A stretch of 64,000 nucleotides of DNA from Epichloe hybrida. Its lineage: Eukaryota; Ascomycota; Sordariomycetes; Hypocreales; Clavicipitaceae. Shown in pieces: positions 25,374 to 39,700 of the stretch; the first letter of the stretch is position 1; each line of letters starts with the position of its first letter. The stretch spans positions 744,001 to 808,000 of the forward strand of contig JAFEKR010000023.1 of assembly GCA_019022495.1 (NCBI GenBank). The letters are read 5' to 3'. The notes below the pieces were generated by a model. The model was not told where the DNA came from. It did not search any database and saw only the letters and a program-made list of their open reading frames with translations. The position numbers and the translations under genes were made by a program.

Positions 25374-26197
25374 TATTGAAATGTAGGGAGCTAGTTGCCA
25401 GCTGGCAACAGCTGTACAGGTGCAAGCTCTACGGTCAGGGACCAATAGGGCTGTAACGTTAAATCAATCAACGTAACGCAACGGAAGGTTGTGGCAGTTA
25501 TCAACTAATAGAATTTAATTTAGATTACTTTTATAATATCTTATAGAGTAATAGAATTGATTTTAGATACGTTGTACGGGCAATGCGGCTATTATTGGTT
25601 AAGAGGACTAGCTATCTAGCTAGTTAAAAAGATCTTCTTCCTCTCATAGACCTACTAACCGTATTGGTGGATCCGGGCCGCTAACGGGGTCTTACGGGCC
25701 ACTTTTGATTTTCCGTAAAATTCATTTGTATGTAAAAACCAAAAAATCAACTCACCACTATACTAGCTAGCAACCTATATGCACTAACTTTTAGTCTAAA
25801 AAATAACCTTGCATAAAGAGAAAGCCCTATCTTCAAGCTTTAATTTACTATATATGAAACTTTTGTACGACCTCTAGATAAAGAGAAAATCGTTGTTAAA
25901 GATAGCTATAGGGTAAGTTATGTGTAAGGTAACCTGCTTACGTCACCCTAGCTTACGTCACCCTAGCTTACCTAATTACTAGTGGCGTGGTTGTGGCTAC
26001 ACTTGCAGCCACAACGCAATTAACTAATTAGTCATCCACACGGTCAGTCGCAGCTATTGACAGCTGCGACGCAGCCATTGACAGCTGCCCTCGTGACCGT
26101 TGACAGCTGCAGTGCAGCTGTCAGACTTGCAAAGCAAGCTAGTAATAAGAAGGTTCTTTAACTAGAAAAGGGCTAAAAATAGGTCTTATTTTTAACA
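25374..26197 (-). repeat. solo LTR B3 of the second copia family
   Basis: It is an 824-bp LTR flanked by a perfect 5-bp TSD TTAAT (25,369-25,373 and 26,198-26,202). It is the best preserved of the four B LTRs, with a CpG-rich left end (GCTACGGTCAGG-like) and an intact CAGCTG array near 26,050-26,120. The internal region was lost by LTR-LTR recombination. Confidence 0.93.
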
Positions 26198-26269
26198 TTA
26201 ATATTACCCCTTTTATTAGCGCTAGCCCTTTAGGTAGTTATAGTATAGCTTACTTTATATAATAAGTTA

Positions 26270-26995
26270 TTGTAAGGGCTTGGGCTTTGCCTAAGCATTT
26301 TCCGTATAGTAGGAAGGGTAAGGGCAAGCAGGAATAGGTAAGGTAAGGAAAGGGGGGCTTATATAAGGAGCTAAGGGGGTATAAGGGGCACTACTAGGGA
26401 TAGCCTCTTCTCCTTTCCCTTCTCTTTCTTAAGTCTCTTAATACTATATTAATGCCCTATTATAGCTACCTAAGGGCTAGTCTATAATAATTAAGAGACT
26501 TCCTTTAGTCCTAAAAAAAGGCTACTAAAAAGATAAACTAATAATAATAGACCTAATAAATACGCTTTAACCTTATAATAAATTTAGTTATAGGACTTAC
26601 ACCCCCTTATCTAAAGCTACATTACTACTAGATGCCTCTAATGCCTAGTTTAAGATACTTTAACTAATACTATAGTAGTAGTTAAGGGTAATTAAGAGTC
26701 TATAATAATACATAAATATAAACCTAGAATTAGTAACTTAACAAACCTTCCTACTAAACACTCTAGTAGACCCTAATATATCTAACTTAGATTATATTCC
26801 CTCTTAGGGGCTAGTATTACTATCCCTTATATTATAGATTCGCAGGAAGCTAATCCCTATAGGTAACCTATATAATAGTAATAAGGCTATATTTACTACC
26901 TAGAAGTTCCTAATAGAATATAAGCTAGATGTAAATAGGGACTTTATTAGCTCTAGCAAAGACTAGTAGGTATTTATCTACTAGAACCTATTACC
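26270..26995 (+). repeat. left inverted arm of element D
   Basis: Inverted complement of 27,834-28,560. The arms match up to ...CTAGAACCTATTACC at 26,995 and diverge immediately after it. Confidence 0.85.
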
Positions 26996-27833
26996 CTCTA
27001 TCTATATCTATAAACTTACTATACTTATCTAAATTAGTAGCTATTAGCTAGCTTACCTACCCCTATATAAGACTCTACTTAAGGGCTGCTTATTTTCTAA
27101 GGAGTTAGCTATAACCTCCTTATTTACACTTTCTATATCTACCCTATAAGAGTTAATTTAGACCTTAGGTTAATAAGGCAGGAGGAAGGTATATTCCTAG
27201 ATATAATAATCCTTAAATCTATAATATAAGTAGTATCTCTCCTAGTAGTATTTAGTAAGTTTTACCTTAGTAACCTATTTAGCCTATGGTTAATTTAAGT
27301 AACCCTTAGGGCCCTTATCTTTCTTATCTAGCTTATTCTATTCCCCTTACTAGGTAGTTATAGTATATACTCCTATTATAGGCGTGTTACCTTTATAATC
27401 TATTTATTAGGGTGTAGGTTAACTTAGCTAGGGTTCGCGTTAGTTCTAATGTTTTTTCTCTAAGGTAAATAACTTAATATTTACTATAATACTATAGTAC
27501 TAGGTAACTATAGTAAAGTATTCTATTTAGCTTATTCCCTTACTAATAGAAATCTCTCTTATATGCTTATTAAGCGTACGTTAAAGCTTAGCTAGCTTAA
27601 CATCTTTAGTCTAATAAGCCCCTCCTACTAGGGATAATTTCTATTTAAAGCAAATAAAAAATAAAGTAAATACCTCCCCTAACCCTTACTCTATCTAGTT
27701 AAGTTCTGTAAGAGCTATTTCCTATCTATAGGGGTCTATGTAAAGCATTTCTAGGTAGCTTAAGAAAGCCTTAGGGTTATAGTCCTTAATATAACCTATC
27801 TTAAAGAATAATATAATATAGGCTTAAACCTTA

Positions 27834-28560
27834 GGTAATAGGTTTTAGTAAATAAACACTTACTAGTCTTTGCTAGAGCTAATAAAGTCCCTATCTATAT
27901 CTAGCTTATATTCTATTAGGAACTTCTAGGTAGCAAATATAGCCTTATTGCTATTATATAGGTTACCTATAGGGATTAGCTTCCTACGAATCTATAATAT
28001 AAGGGATAGTAGTGCTAGCCCCTAAGGGGGGATATAATCTAAGTTAGATATTATAGGGTCCACTAGAGCGTTCGGTAGGAAGGTCTATTAAGTTACTAAT
28101 TCTAGGTTTACATTCATATGTTATTATAGACTCTTAATTACCCTTAACTACTACTATAGTATTAGTTAAAGTATTTTAAACTAGGCATTAGAGGTATCTA
28201 GTAGTAACGTAGCTTTAGATAAGGGGGTGTAAGTCCTATAACTAAATTTATTATAAGGTTAAAGTATATTTATTAGGTCTATTATTATTAGTTTATCTTT
28301 TTAGTAGCCTTTCTTTTAGGACTAAAGAAAGTCTCCTAATTATTATAGACTAGCCCCTAGGTAGCTATAATAGGGCGTTAATATAGTATTAAGAGACTTA
28401 AGGAAGAGAAGGGAAAGGAGAAGAGGCTATCCCTAGTAGTACCTCTTATACCCCCTTAGCTCCTTATATAAGCCCCCCTTTCCTTACCTTACCTATTCCT
28501 ACTTGCCCCTACCCTTCCTACTATACGGAAAATGCTTAGGCAAAGCCTAAGCCCTTACAA
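27834..28560 (-). repeat. right inverted arm of element D
   Basis: Inverted complement of 26,270-26,995, beginning GGTAATAGGTTTTAG and ending in the hairpin and CCCTTACAA. Differences between the arms are mostly C/T or G/A, as expected from RIP acting separately on each arm. Confidence 0.85.
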
Positions 28561-28633
28561 TCTAAAGGTAAAAAGATAAGAAATAGATAAGGTATTTTAA
28601 TAACTATTAAAAGAAAATTATAAATAAACTTAG
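28561..28633. other. short flank between element D and copia A4
   Basis: A 73-bp A-rich spacer ending in CTTAG (28,629-28,633), the left TSD copy of A4. Its continuation after A4 is at 46,304. Confidence 0.6.
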
Positions 28634-28922
28634 TGTTGGTTTCACAGGGTATTGAATTCAATATAATAAGGTTGTGAGCCTAAAGAATAGTATCATTATT
28701 GATTATTTATTCTAGGCTGCGTTGTGTGTGTGTTTAAAGAGAAGTCAAAAGCTAGAATTCGTAATAATAGAAGGGAAAAGGGGGCCGCGCGTTTATAGCC
28801 CTATATTTCCTAGCTAATTAATAGGCTAGGTTACGGGTTACATATAAGGCCTACGCGCGGCCTAAGCTTTTGCTAGGTAATTACAGCTACGACACGTAAT
28901 TAATATTACCTTTATTTTAACA
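28634..28922 (-). repeat. 3' LTR of copia A4
   Basis: It is a 289-bp LTR. The outer end TGTTGGTTTCACAGGG is intact. The inner end is mutated (GACACGTAATTAATATTACC). The purine tract complement TCTCTCTTTT follows at about 28,930-28,939. Confidence 0.9.
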
Positions 28923-29439
28923 CTAGAACCTCTCTCTTTTAATATAATTATTAACGCGCAATATTAATTATAGAAATAAAAAAGAAAGGTAAATTAATAA
29001 CTTAATTAATAGGGGATATAAGGAAAAGAACTTATAGCTTATCTTAGTGTATAGTAGCTAATAAAAGGGAAATAATAATCTTGCTTAGCTTATAAGTATA
29101 TATAAGAATAAGTAAATTCTTTCTAAATCCCTTCTTTTCTTAAAATAATACATATCCTATGCCATAGTGTATATATAAAATCTTCCCCTTTCTAATATAA
29201 CACCTTCCTTCTCTTACGCACTACTACTAATTTCTATAGTTTACTAGGAGGGCCTAGTAGGCTAGTGTAGCTATAGCTACTAGGGATATTAACTATAGGG
29301 GTATAAATCCCCTATATATTACTATCTTATCCCTATAGCTACCCTCCTAGAGAATTATATTTTTCTCTTACTATATATATATTACATATAAGTAACCTAT
29401 CCCTCTATCTAGATAGTTATCTAGTTAGTTAAGATAAAG

Positions 29440-32400
29440 CTTTTAAGGGCCTTATTAGGTAATACCTTTATAAAGGCATTAGCTAGGTTATTCTCCTTAT
29501 TAATCTATTAGATCTTATAGAGTTCTTAGTATTTATATAATTATTAAAGAGCTATAATATTAATTATTAGGTGTTTCTCTTTTATTAGACTAAGCTTAAT
29601 AAGGCACTTATATAAGGAGTATAAATCTATATATATAATAACTAGGATCTTTAGGAGCTTTAGTTAGTTAGTAACTAGGTTTAAGGTTATTATAATTATA
29701 TAAGCTATATTAACGCTAGCTACTATACTATATACCTCTAAGGTAAGTATGCTTTATATAACTCTTTTACTCTTTATTAAGCTAAAGTATATAATATTAC
29801 CTTTAATTATAAATTTACTATTAGTATAGTTTTTATTAGCTAGGATAAGTATATATCCTAGTTAGGAGAATAGGTCCTAGTTATTAGTAAATAATCTATT
29901 TACAAAGGTAAAGAGCTTTGCCTTCTTAAGGTTTATTAGGATAAATATTAGGCCTCTTTCTAGGTAATCTATCTACTACTTTAGGTAGTAATTAAGGGCT
30001 TTTATATCCTCTAGGGTTAACTCTTAGTGCTATATAGTAATAGATAGATTAAAGCAAGCCTCTAGTTAGCATATTAAGGTAATATAAGCGCTATAGGCCC
30101 TCTGCTTAACGTATTTACGCTTTAAATTAATTATTAGAACTAATTCTAACTTATTACTCTATCTCTTTTACTATATCTTAATAGTATTATTCTCTAGTAT
30201 AATAATGCCTTTATTAAATATAAGGGGATTGTCCTAGGTTAGGAATTACTTGAGCTTTATATTAAAGCCTATAGTAACTAGTTAAGTCTTTTCCTTCTTA
30301 GAGAACTTCTTATCTAATAAGCTAAGGGTATTATTAGTTTATATTCTAATATATATAAAGTTAGGGCTTTCCTTTATAGTTATAAGTAAGTAGGGATTAT
30401 ATATAAAGGTTTCTATCTAGAGGTTCTCTTTGTAATGCTTATAATATATAACTTACTAATATGTTCTAGCCTCTATAAGCCTATAGAAGGGCTTTATAAC
30501 CCTTAAAATCATGCTAGGTAGGTAAAGGTGCTATATCTAAATTAGCAAGCGCGCTAGGATTAGCCGCTCTAGTAATATATAGGCCTATACATATGCCTAA
30601 CAAATATTATATAGCTAGATAAGGAATTTCCTTAATCTCGCTAATAGGGCTATTATAAGGATAAGGCATTAGCTTGCTTATTAAATCGTTAGGGCCTGTG
30701 TAAGAATAGCTTGTTTCCCTTTATCCTTATATCCTTAGATCACAAGGCGTAACTTTTTATAGGGTTTTATTATCTTACCTTTAATGTTATTAATAATTTA
30801 AGAATTAAAGAGTTAAATCCTACTATGCTTCTCCTTATTAAATATAATAAATTTAAATATACCTTACTTAATTAGGGTATTAATTTCTGCTTTTATTAAT
30901 AGTTTAAAAGGTTTACCTAGGATCTTAATAATTCCTTTCTTATATAGCTTAATTATAAGGGCTAAGTTACTATATTCTTTTACTAATAGGAAGGTATTAG
31001 TCTCTTTAGGTATTATAGGAGGGTTCTTTTAGGGCCTTTTATACCTGCGCTTTAGTAGTATTACTAGTACTATATTCTTATCTTAAGCCTCTTACCTTTC
31101 CTTCTTTTTCTCTTTACTAGGCTTTGCTATCTTCTTTATACTAGGATTATTATAGTAAGGCTTAATAAAGGTTAACCTAAAGGTCTTTAGGCCCCTAGGT
31201 ATATTAAGTGTATAGCTCTCTTTAGTTATTACTAGTAGCTTATATAGGCTTACTTATCCCTTATTTTCTTACTAGACTAAGACCTTTAATTTAAGTAGTA
31301 AGCTAAGGGTCTTTAAGGTATTTAGGCTATTATATTTAGTAAGGGCCTTATTAGCCTTCCTAATAGTATAAAGCCTCTTAATCTCTTTAGTAGCTTTCTA
31401 TACTATAATTACACACTATATAATATTAGGCAATAGCAGGGACTTATTTATTATATGTAAGTAAGCTTTAAAGATAAGGAGGGTTAGGATAAGGCTATTA
31501 GGGCCTATAGTGTTATTTAGGGCCTTTATTACTATTTATAAGATAATAGGTTTAGGTGTTATAGGATATTTATATCTAATTATATTATAAGCCCTTCAGA
31601 GCGGCCTATAATACCTTTTAACCTTCCTAATGCTATAGTATGCCTTAATAAGGATATTCTTAATTAAAATTAATATTAAAGCTATAAATTATTTAAATTT
31701 ATTACTATAGAAGTTTATTCTAGTGTCTATAGTAATAAAATCTAGAGGGCCTAGATAAGTATTAATCTAGTATATCTAAAGGGCTTCCTAGGTTATTTTT
31801 ATAAAGATATTATTAAGGAATTTCACTATATTAAATACTATAGCTATATTTATAGTATAGAGTGTAAGGTAGTTACTATTAAGGTAGAAAATATTTACTA
31901 TTACTTTATAGTTAAAGCTATACTTATCCTTAAGGGTAAATTTAAAGTAATTAGGGCTATTTACATATATCTAGCATTAGTAGTAAAGTCTTATTAGCTC
32001 CTTAATAGCCTTAATATTAATATTATACCCTAATCTATAAAGAACCTTATATAGTTATTAGATTAATAGATACTTAAAGTAATAATATAATTACTATAAC
32101 TTACCTTCTATAAGATAGCTCTAAGTAACTACTTCCTCTTTTTACGTAAGTATTATCTAAGTATGCCTCTATTTATATATAATAGGGACTTTAATATTTC
32201 CTTATTATAGTATATTTTTAGAGATATTAAAATTAATTCGCAGGTAGTCTATATTATTAAGAGATAAGAGGAATAGAGTGTTTATTAATATAACCTAAAA
32301 GAGAATATCTCTAAAAGGGGTAGGTATATTAGCTGCTCTAAGTATAATAATTAGTTCTCCTACACCAAATCTAACTAATGCCTTTTTTACTATTAATTTA

Positions 32401-33458
32401 TTAAGCTATAGTTTAGGCATTTAATATTATAAAGCAAGGAATTCAGAATGCCTTACTATAGAGAACTTTATAGCTCCTATATTAGGTATAATCCCTTAAA
32501 ACATTATATAAGAATAGTAATCTTCTAGTATAAATATTATTAGAGCTTTACTTAAGAGTTCTTACTAAAAGAGGTTTTCTTTACTTAAACTATAATAAGC
32601 TACTTAACTTATTAGGAATTAAACTATTCTTTTACTATTAAGTTATGTTTTATAATTAAAGAAGCTTATAGGTACTAGCCTATTTATACTATTAGGGCTA
32701 TTATTAAATCTAATACTCTTTATATACTAAGCGATTTTATTATTAATAAGGGATTAAGGATTATGTTTCTCTTTATACTATATAAGAAATAAATTATATA
32801 AGTTATTAGCTAGATCTATAAGGTAGTGGTTCTTAAAGTGTTAATATGCCTTCTTATAGTCCTTTTCTAGGTGCTTAGATAACTAGTATCCTTCCTTACT
32901 ATATATATAGTATTTCTTTATATAAGAATTTCCTTCTCTTCCTTATAGTTTTAAAGGGCATTAGGCCTCTTTTCCTTTCCTATTATATTTTTAGTTAGTC
33001 TAGAATTACTCTAAGGTTATAGCTTTAGTTAGGAATTATTAATAGTTCTTCTTCTCTTCCTTAATAAGTTAGATTATTATTCTAATCTATTTAAAAAACT
33101 CTTATAGTCCCTTTAGTAAGTCTATAATAGCTTCTTTATATTCTAGAATACTATTACAGGCTCTTATAAGTTAATTCTAAAGTGCCCTTTTACTTTAGCT
33201 TACCTTAAGTACTACTTATTATAAAATAGCTAGCTTCTTTATAACCTTATTAAAATAATTAATTATTAATTTACTTAGGTTATTATTTATTATTCCTTAT
33301 AAAGTAAAATTATTCTATTCTAGGAGATATCTTTACTATATATCTTTAGTCTTAAATTATTCTCTTATATAGCTAATAAGTATAGGGAGGTCTTATAGTT
33401 AACTAGGTTTTAAGAGGTAGTTTATATAGTATTATAAAGCTTTGCCTTTAAGCATAAC
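29440..33458 (-). pseudogene. pol and 3' part of gag of copia A4
   Basis: Colinear with A6: RNase H about 29,440-29,990, reverse transcriptase about 30,170-30,960, integrase about 31,190-31,910, protease about 32,210-32,550, then gag up to the A5 insertion. The remaining gag lies at 40,289-41,173 and after 45,268. All frames contain many TAA/TAG. Confidence 0.75.
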
Positions 33459-33745
33459 TGTTGGTTTCACAGGGTATTGAATTCAATATAATAAGGTTGT
33501 GAGCCTAAAGAATAGTATCATTATTAATTATCTATTCTAGGCTACGTTATATATGTGTAAAAGAGAAGTCAAAAGCTAGAATTCGTAATAATAGAAGGGA
33601 AAGGGGGCTGCGTGTTTATAGCCTTATATTTCCTAGCTAATTAACGGGCTAGGTTATAAGTCACGTGTAAGGCCCGCACGTAGCCTAAGCTTTTGCTAGG
33701 TAATTGCAGCTATGACACGTGATTAATATTACCTTTGTTCTAACA
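33459..33745 (-). repeat. 3' LTR of copia A5
   Basis: It is a 287-bp LTR, outer end TGTTGGTTTCACAGGG intact, inner end mutated. The complement of the polypurine tract follows to the right. Confidence 0.9.
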
Positions 33746-34259
33746 CTAGAACCTCTCTCTTTTAATATAATTATTAACGCGCGATATTAATTATAGCAAT
33801 GAAAAAGAAAGGTAGATTAATAATTTAATTAATAGGGGATGTAAGGAAAAGAAACTTATAGCCTATCTTAGTATATAGTAGCTAATAAAAGGGAAATAAT
33901 AATCTTACTTAGCCTATAAGCCTATATAATGATAAGTAAATCCCTTCTAAATCCCTTCTTTCCTTAAAATAATATATATCCTACGCTATAGCGCGTATAT
34001 AATATCTTCCCCCTTCTAATATAATACCTTCCTTCTCTTATACACTACTACTAATTTCTATAGTCTACTAGGAGGGCCTAGTAAGCTAGTATAGCTATAG
34101 CTACTAGGGATATTAACTATAAGGGTGTAAATCCCTTATATATTACTATCTTATCCCTATAGCTACTCTCCTAGAGGATTACCTTTCCTCTTACTATATA
34201 TATATTATATATAGGTAACCTATCCCTTTATCTAGATAGTTATCTAGTTAGTTAAGATA

Positions 34260-37200
34260 AAGCTTTTAAGGGCCTTATTAGGTAATACCTTTATAAAGGC
34301 ATTAGCTAGGTTATTCTCCTTATTAATCTATTAGATCTTATAGAGTTCTTAGTGTTTATATAATTATTAAAGAGCTATAATATTAATTATTAGGCATTTC
34401 TCTTTTATTATACTAAGCTTAATAAGATACTTATATAAGGAGTATAAATTTATATATATAATAACTAGGATCTTTAGGAGCTTTAGTTATTTAGTAACTA
34501 GGTTTAGGGTTATTATAATTATATAAGCTATATTAACACTAGCTACTATACTATAAATCTCTAAGGTAAGTATACTTTATATAACTCTTTTACTCTTTAT
34601 TAAGCTAAAGTATATAATATTACCTTTAATTATAAATTTACTATTAGTATAGTCCTTATTAGCTAGGATAAGTATATATCCTAGTTATAAAGATAGGTCC
34701 TAGTTATTAGTAAATAATCTATTTATAAAAGCAAAGAGCTTTGCCTTCTTAAGGTCTATTAGGATGAATATTAGGCCTCTTTCTAGGTAATCTATCTATT
34801 ACTTTAGGTAGTAATTAAGGGCTTTTATATGTTCTAGGGTTAGTTCTTAGTGCTATATAGTAATAGATAGATTAAAGTAAGCCTCTAGTTAGCATATTAA
34901 GGTAATATAAGCGCCTTAGGCCTTTTGCTTAATATATTTATGCTTTAAATTAATTATTAGAACTAATTCTAACTTATTACTCTATCCCTTTTACTATATC
35001 TTTATAGTATTATTCTCTAGTGTAATAATACCTCTATTAAACATAAGGGGATTATCCTAGGTTAGGAATTACTTTAGCTTTATATTAAAGCCTAAAGTAA
35101 CTAGTTAAGTCTCTTTCTTCTTAGAGAACTTCTTATCTAATAGGCTAAGGGTATTATTAGTTTATATTCTAATATATATAAAGTTAGGGCTTTCCTTTAT
35201 AGTTATAAGTAAGTAGGGATTATATATAAAGGTTTCTATCTAGAGGTTCTCTTTGTAATGCTTATAATATATAACTTACTAATATGTTCTAGCCTCTATA
35301 AGCCTATAGAAGGGCTTTATAACCTTAAAAATCATGCTAGGCAGGTAAAGGTACTACTGTATTTAAATTAGCAAGCGTGCTAGAATTAGCTGCTCTAGTA
35401 ATATACGGGCTTATATATACGCCTAATAGATATTACATAGCTAGATAAGGAATTTCCTTAACCTTGCTAATAGGGCTATTACGAGGATAAGGCGTTAGCT
35501 TGCTTGTTAAATTATTAGGGCCTGTGTAAGGATAGCCTGTTTCCCTTTATCCTTATATCCTTGGATTATAAGGTATGACTTTTTATAGGGTTTTGTTATC
35601 TTACCTTTAATCTTATTAATAATTTAGGAATTAAAGATTTAAATCCTACTATACTTCTCCTTATTAAATATAATAAATTTAAATATACCTTACTTAATTA
35701 GGGTATTAATTTCTGCTTTTATTAACTATTTAAAGGGTTTACCTAAGGTCTTTATAATTCCTTCCTTATATAGCTTAATTATAAGTGCTAAGTTACCATA
35801 TTCTTTTACTAATAGGAAGGTATTAGTCTCTTAAGGTATTATAAGAGGGTTCTTTTAAGGCCTTCTATACCTACGCTTTAGTAGTATTACTAGTACTATA
35901 TTCTTATCTTAGGTCTCTTACCCTTCCTTCTTTTCCTCTTTACTAGGCTTTACTATTTTCTTTATACTAGGATTATTATAGTAAGGCTTAATAGAGGTTA
36001 ACCTAAAGGTCTTTAGGCCCCTAGGTATATTAAGCATATAGCTCTCTTTAGTTATTACTAGTAGCTTATATAGGCTTACTTCTCCCTTACCTTTTTACTA
36101 GACTCAAACCTTTAACCTAAGTAGTAGGTTAAGGGTCTTTAAGGTATCTAGGCTATTATATTTAGTAAGGGCCTTATTAACTTTCCTAATAGTGTAAAGC
36201 CTCTTAATCTCTTTAGTAGCTTTCTATACTATAATTATATACTATATAATATTAGGTAATAGTAAGGACTTATTTATTATATATAGGTAGGCTCTAAAGA
36301 TAAGGAGAGTTAGGATAAGGCTATTAGGGCCTATAGTATTATTTAGGGCCTTTATTACTATTTATAAGGTAATAGGTTTAGGTATTATAGGATATTTGTG
36401 CCTTATTATATTATAGGCCTTTTAGAGTAGCCTATAATACCTTTTAACCTTCCTAATACTATAGTATGCCTTAATAAGGACTTCCTTAATTAAAATTAAT
36501 ATTAAAGCTATAAATTATCTAAATTCATTACTATAGAAGTTTATTCTAGTATCTATGCTAATAAAATCCAGAGGGCCTAGATAAGTATTAATCTAGTATA
36601 TCTAAAGGGCTTCCTAGGTTATTTTTATAAAGATATTATTAAGGAATTTCGTTACATTAAACGCTATAGCTATATCTATAGTGTGGAGTGTAAGGTAGTT
36701 ACTATTAAGGTAGAAAATATTTACTATTACTTTATAATTAAAGCTATACTTATCCTTAAGGGTGAATTTAAAGTAATTAGGGCTATTTACATATATCTAG
36801 TATTAGTAGTAAAGTCTTATTAGCCTCTTAATAGCCTTAATATTAATATTATGCCCTAATTTATAAAGAACCTTATATAGTTATTAGATTAATAAATACC
36901 TAAAGTAATAATATAATTACTATAACTTGCTTTCTATAAGATAGCTTTAAGTAACTACTTTCTCTTTCTATATAAGTAGTATCTAAGCGTGCCCTTATTT
37001 ATATATAATAGGGACTTTAATATTTCCTTATTATAGTGTATTTTTAGAGATGTTAAAATTAATTTATAGGTAGTCTATATTATTAAGGGATAATAGGAAT
37101 AGAGTGTTTATTAGTATAACCTAAAAGAGAATATCTCTAAAAGGGGTAGGCATATTAGCCGCTCTAAGCGTAATAATTGGTTCTCCTATGCTAAATCTAA

Positions 37201-39700
37201 CTAATGCCTTTTTTGCTATTAATTTATTAAGCTATAGGTTAGGCATTTAGCGTTATAAAGTAAGGAATTAAGGCTACCCTGCTATAGAGAACTTTATAGC
37301 TCTTATATTAGGTATAATCTCTTAAAACATTATATAAGAATAGTAATCTTCTAGTATAAATATTATTAGAGCTTTGCTTAAGAGTTCTTACTAAAAGGGG
37401 TCTTCTTTACTTAGACTATAATAAGCTACTTAACCTATTAGGAATTAAACTATTCTTTTACTATTAAGTTACGTTCTGTAATTAAAGAAGCTTATAAGTA
37501 CTAGCTTATCTATACTATTACGGCTATTATTAAATCCAATACTCTTTATATACTAAGCGATTTTATTATTAATAAGGGATTAGGGTTTGTATTCCCCTTT
37601 ATACTATATAAGGAATAAATTATATAAGTTATTAGCTAGATTCGTAAGGTAGTGGTTCTTAAAGCGTTAATATACCTTCTTATAGTTCTCTTCTAGGTGC
37701 TTTAATAACTAGTATCCTTCCTTACCACATATATAGCATTTCTTTATATAAGAATTTCCTTCTCTTCCTTATGGTTTTAAAGGGTATTAGGTCTCTTTTC
37801 CTTTCCTATTATATCTTTAGTTAGGAATTATTAATAATTCTTCTTCTCTTCCTTAATAAGTTAGATTATTGAATTTGGTTGTTACATGTGGCACTAGCTG
37901 GGTATTGCTAGTAGTTTTTTTGGTTCCTTGAAAATTAGATGCATTGGCCACAGCAAATGACCCCAAAAAAAAAAAAAAAAAATTAAAAATCAATAAGTTA
38001 GATTATTATCCTAATCTGTTTATAGAATTCTTATAGTCCCTTTAGCAAGTCTATAATAACTCCTTTATATTCTAGAATATTATTATAGGCTATTATAAGT
38101 TAATTCTAAAGTGCCCTTTTGCTTTAGCCTACATTAGGTACTACCTATTATAAGATAGCTAGCTTCTCTATAAGATTATTAAAACAATTAATTATTAATT
38201 TACTTAGGTTATTATTTATTATTCCTTATAGAGTAGAATTATTCTATTCTAGGAGATATCTTTACTATATATCTTTAGTCTTAAATTATTCCCTTATATA
38301 GCTTATAAGTATAGGGAGGTCTTATAGTTAACTAGGTTTAAAAAGGTAATCTATATAGTATTATAAAGCTTTACCTTTAAGTATAATCTTAAAGGTATAA
38401 CTAGCTTATTTAAGTTAGATATTAAGTAATTTATACTTCTTATAGAATATTTAAGGCTTTAATTTAAGGATATTATAGTTATTAGCGCTATAGAGTTATT
38501 CTTTAAGGTATATCTTTAATAAGTCTATAATTTACTTTAGTAAAGGTCTTTAAGTCTATAAGGGTTCTCTAAATACTTCCCTTTATATTTATAAAAGGGG
38601 TAGTATAGTCTTTAGGAAGTAAAAGAGTAGCTTTATAAGGAGTAGCCTTAGAGTTTATTATTCCCTCTAATCTTCCTCTCCCTTATATTAGGGAGGAGAA
38701 AGTATAGTCCTCTAGGCTATCCTAATAGAGGTAATATTAGCTTTAGGTAATATAAGTTAACTCTATTAGTAATACTCCTACTTAGGGGTATTATTAGTAG
38801 TAGTATTAGGGTGGTTTTACTAAATTATCTTAGGTAAAGGTATAAGTAAGGGGGTTACCTATAAATACTTATAAATAATATCCTTTAGTGCCCTTAATTC
38901 TAGATTAATTAACCTTCTTATAGGAGATTAGCCTATTAATCCCTTTAATAGTAATTATACTAATAGGTAAGGTAAAGGGGTTAGTTATTAGGATTTAATA
39001 TTACTATTATCTAATAGATTACAGAAGAATTCTTTATTTTATAAGTTCTTCTAGAATTATATATACTTCTTCCTAGCCTCTTTAATTTCTTTAAGAGTCT
39101 AAAATTAGAATTCTTCCTAGTTTATTACTTCTTTAAGGTTATTTACTATCTTTATACCTCTTCTAATAGTTATATATACTTTATTATAAAGAAAATAGTC
39201 TTAAAGTCTATTCTAGGAAAGGTCTCTTTTATTTATAAACTTATCTCTTAACTATCTATAGAAGTTATTACTAAATTTAGAGAATAGTATTTTTCTAAAT
39301 AATCTTTACTCCCTATATTATTTAGTCTTTATAAGAATATAAAGACTAATTTCCTTAGGTATTATTATCTCTTTGTGTTTAGAGCTCTTTATTTATTAAA
39401 GTAGTCCCTTTATAATATATTATTTAAGTCTTATAGAGATATAAGGGTATAGATTAGTGTAAATAAGGGTTTTTCCTTTATTAAGGTGTTTATTACTATC
39501 TCTAGCTTTAATACCTTCTATAGTATTATTATAGCTATTACTCTTACTAGGAACTCTAAATTAACTAGAGGTCCTAGATAGTCTAGCTATATCTAATATT
39601 CTAATTAAATTAAAAGGGAGTAGATTTTTAATATAAGGGGATAGGAGGGGTGTAAATATGAATTATATAACTTATGTTTTTCTAATATAAAGGATTATAA
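34260..39700 (-). pseudogene. gag-pol remains of copia A5
   Basis: By colinearity with A6: RNase H about 34,260-34,800, reverse transcriptase about 34,980-35,770, integrase about 35,990-36,720, protease about 37,010-37,370, gag about 37,500-39,700 (interrupted by E2). One 24-bp gag unit is present near 38,907. TAA/TAG codons throughout. Confidence 0.75.
37871..37991 (+). mobile_element. SINE-like element E2 (strongly 5'-truncated)
   Basis: 121 bp in A5 gag with a 16-bp TSD AATAAGTTAGATTATT (37,855-37,870 and 37,992-38,007). It carries the last third of the E family: GGCACTAGCTGGGTATTGC, the 3' hairpin (one mismatch, GCAAATG) and an uninterrupted run of about 20 A before TTAAAAATC. The long A run and light mutation suggest a young insertion. 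Confidence 0.85.

Larger units (their letters stand above)
26270..28560. mobile_element. element D: 2.3-kb element with 727-bp terminal inverted repeats
   Basis: The outer arms are inverted copies of each other: 26,270-26,995 (726 bp) and 27,834-28,560 (727 bp), starting TTGTAAGGGCTT and ending AAGCCCTTACAA. The 838-bp centre (26,996-27,833) is unique. Each tip carries a short hairpin, perfect on the right as GCTTAGGC-AAA-GCCTAAGC (about 28,535-28,553). No TSD was found. No transposase motif was recognised, although the left arm keeps long stretches with few stops. It could be a DNA transposon with very long inverted ends, or two elements in inverted orientation. A single end copy lies at 17,062-17,276. 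Transcription across it would give a long hairpin RNA. Confidence 0.8.

Noticed and set aside
26270..28560. Element D considered as a Helitron because of its 3' hairpin
   Set aside because: Helitrons lack terminal inverted repeats and end in CTRR after the hairpin. Here both ends are long inverted copies and no Rep/helicase motif is visible.
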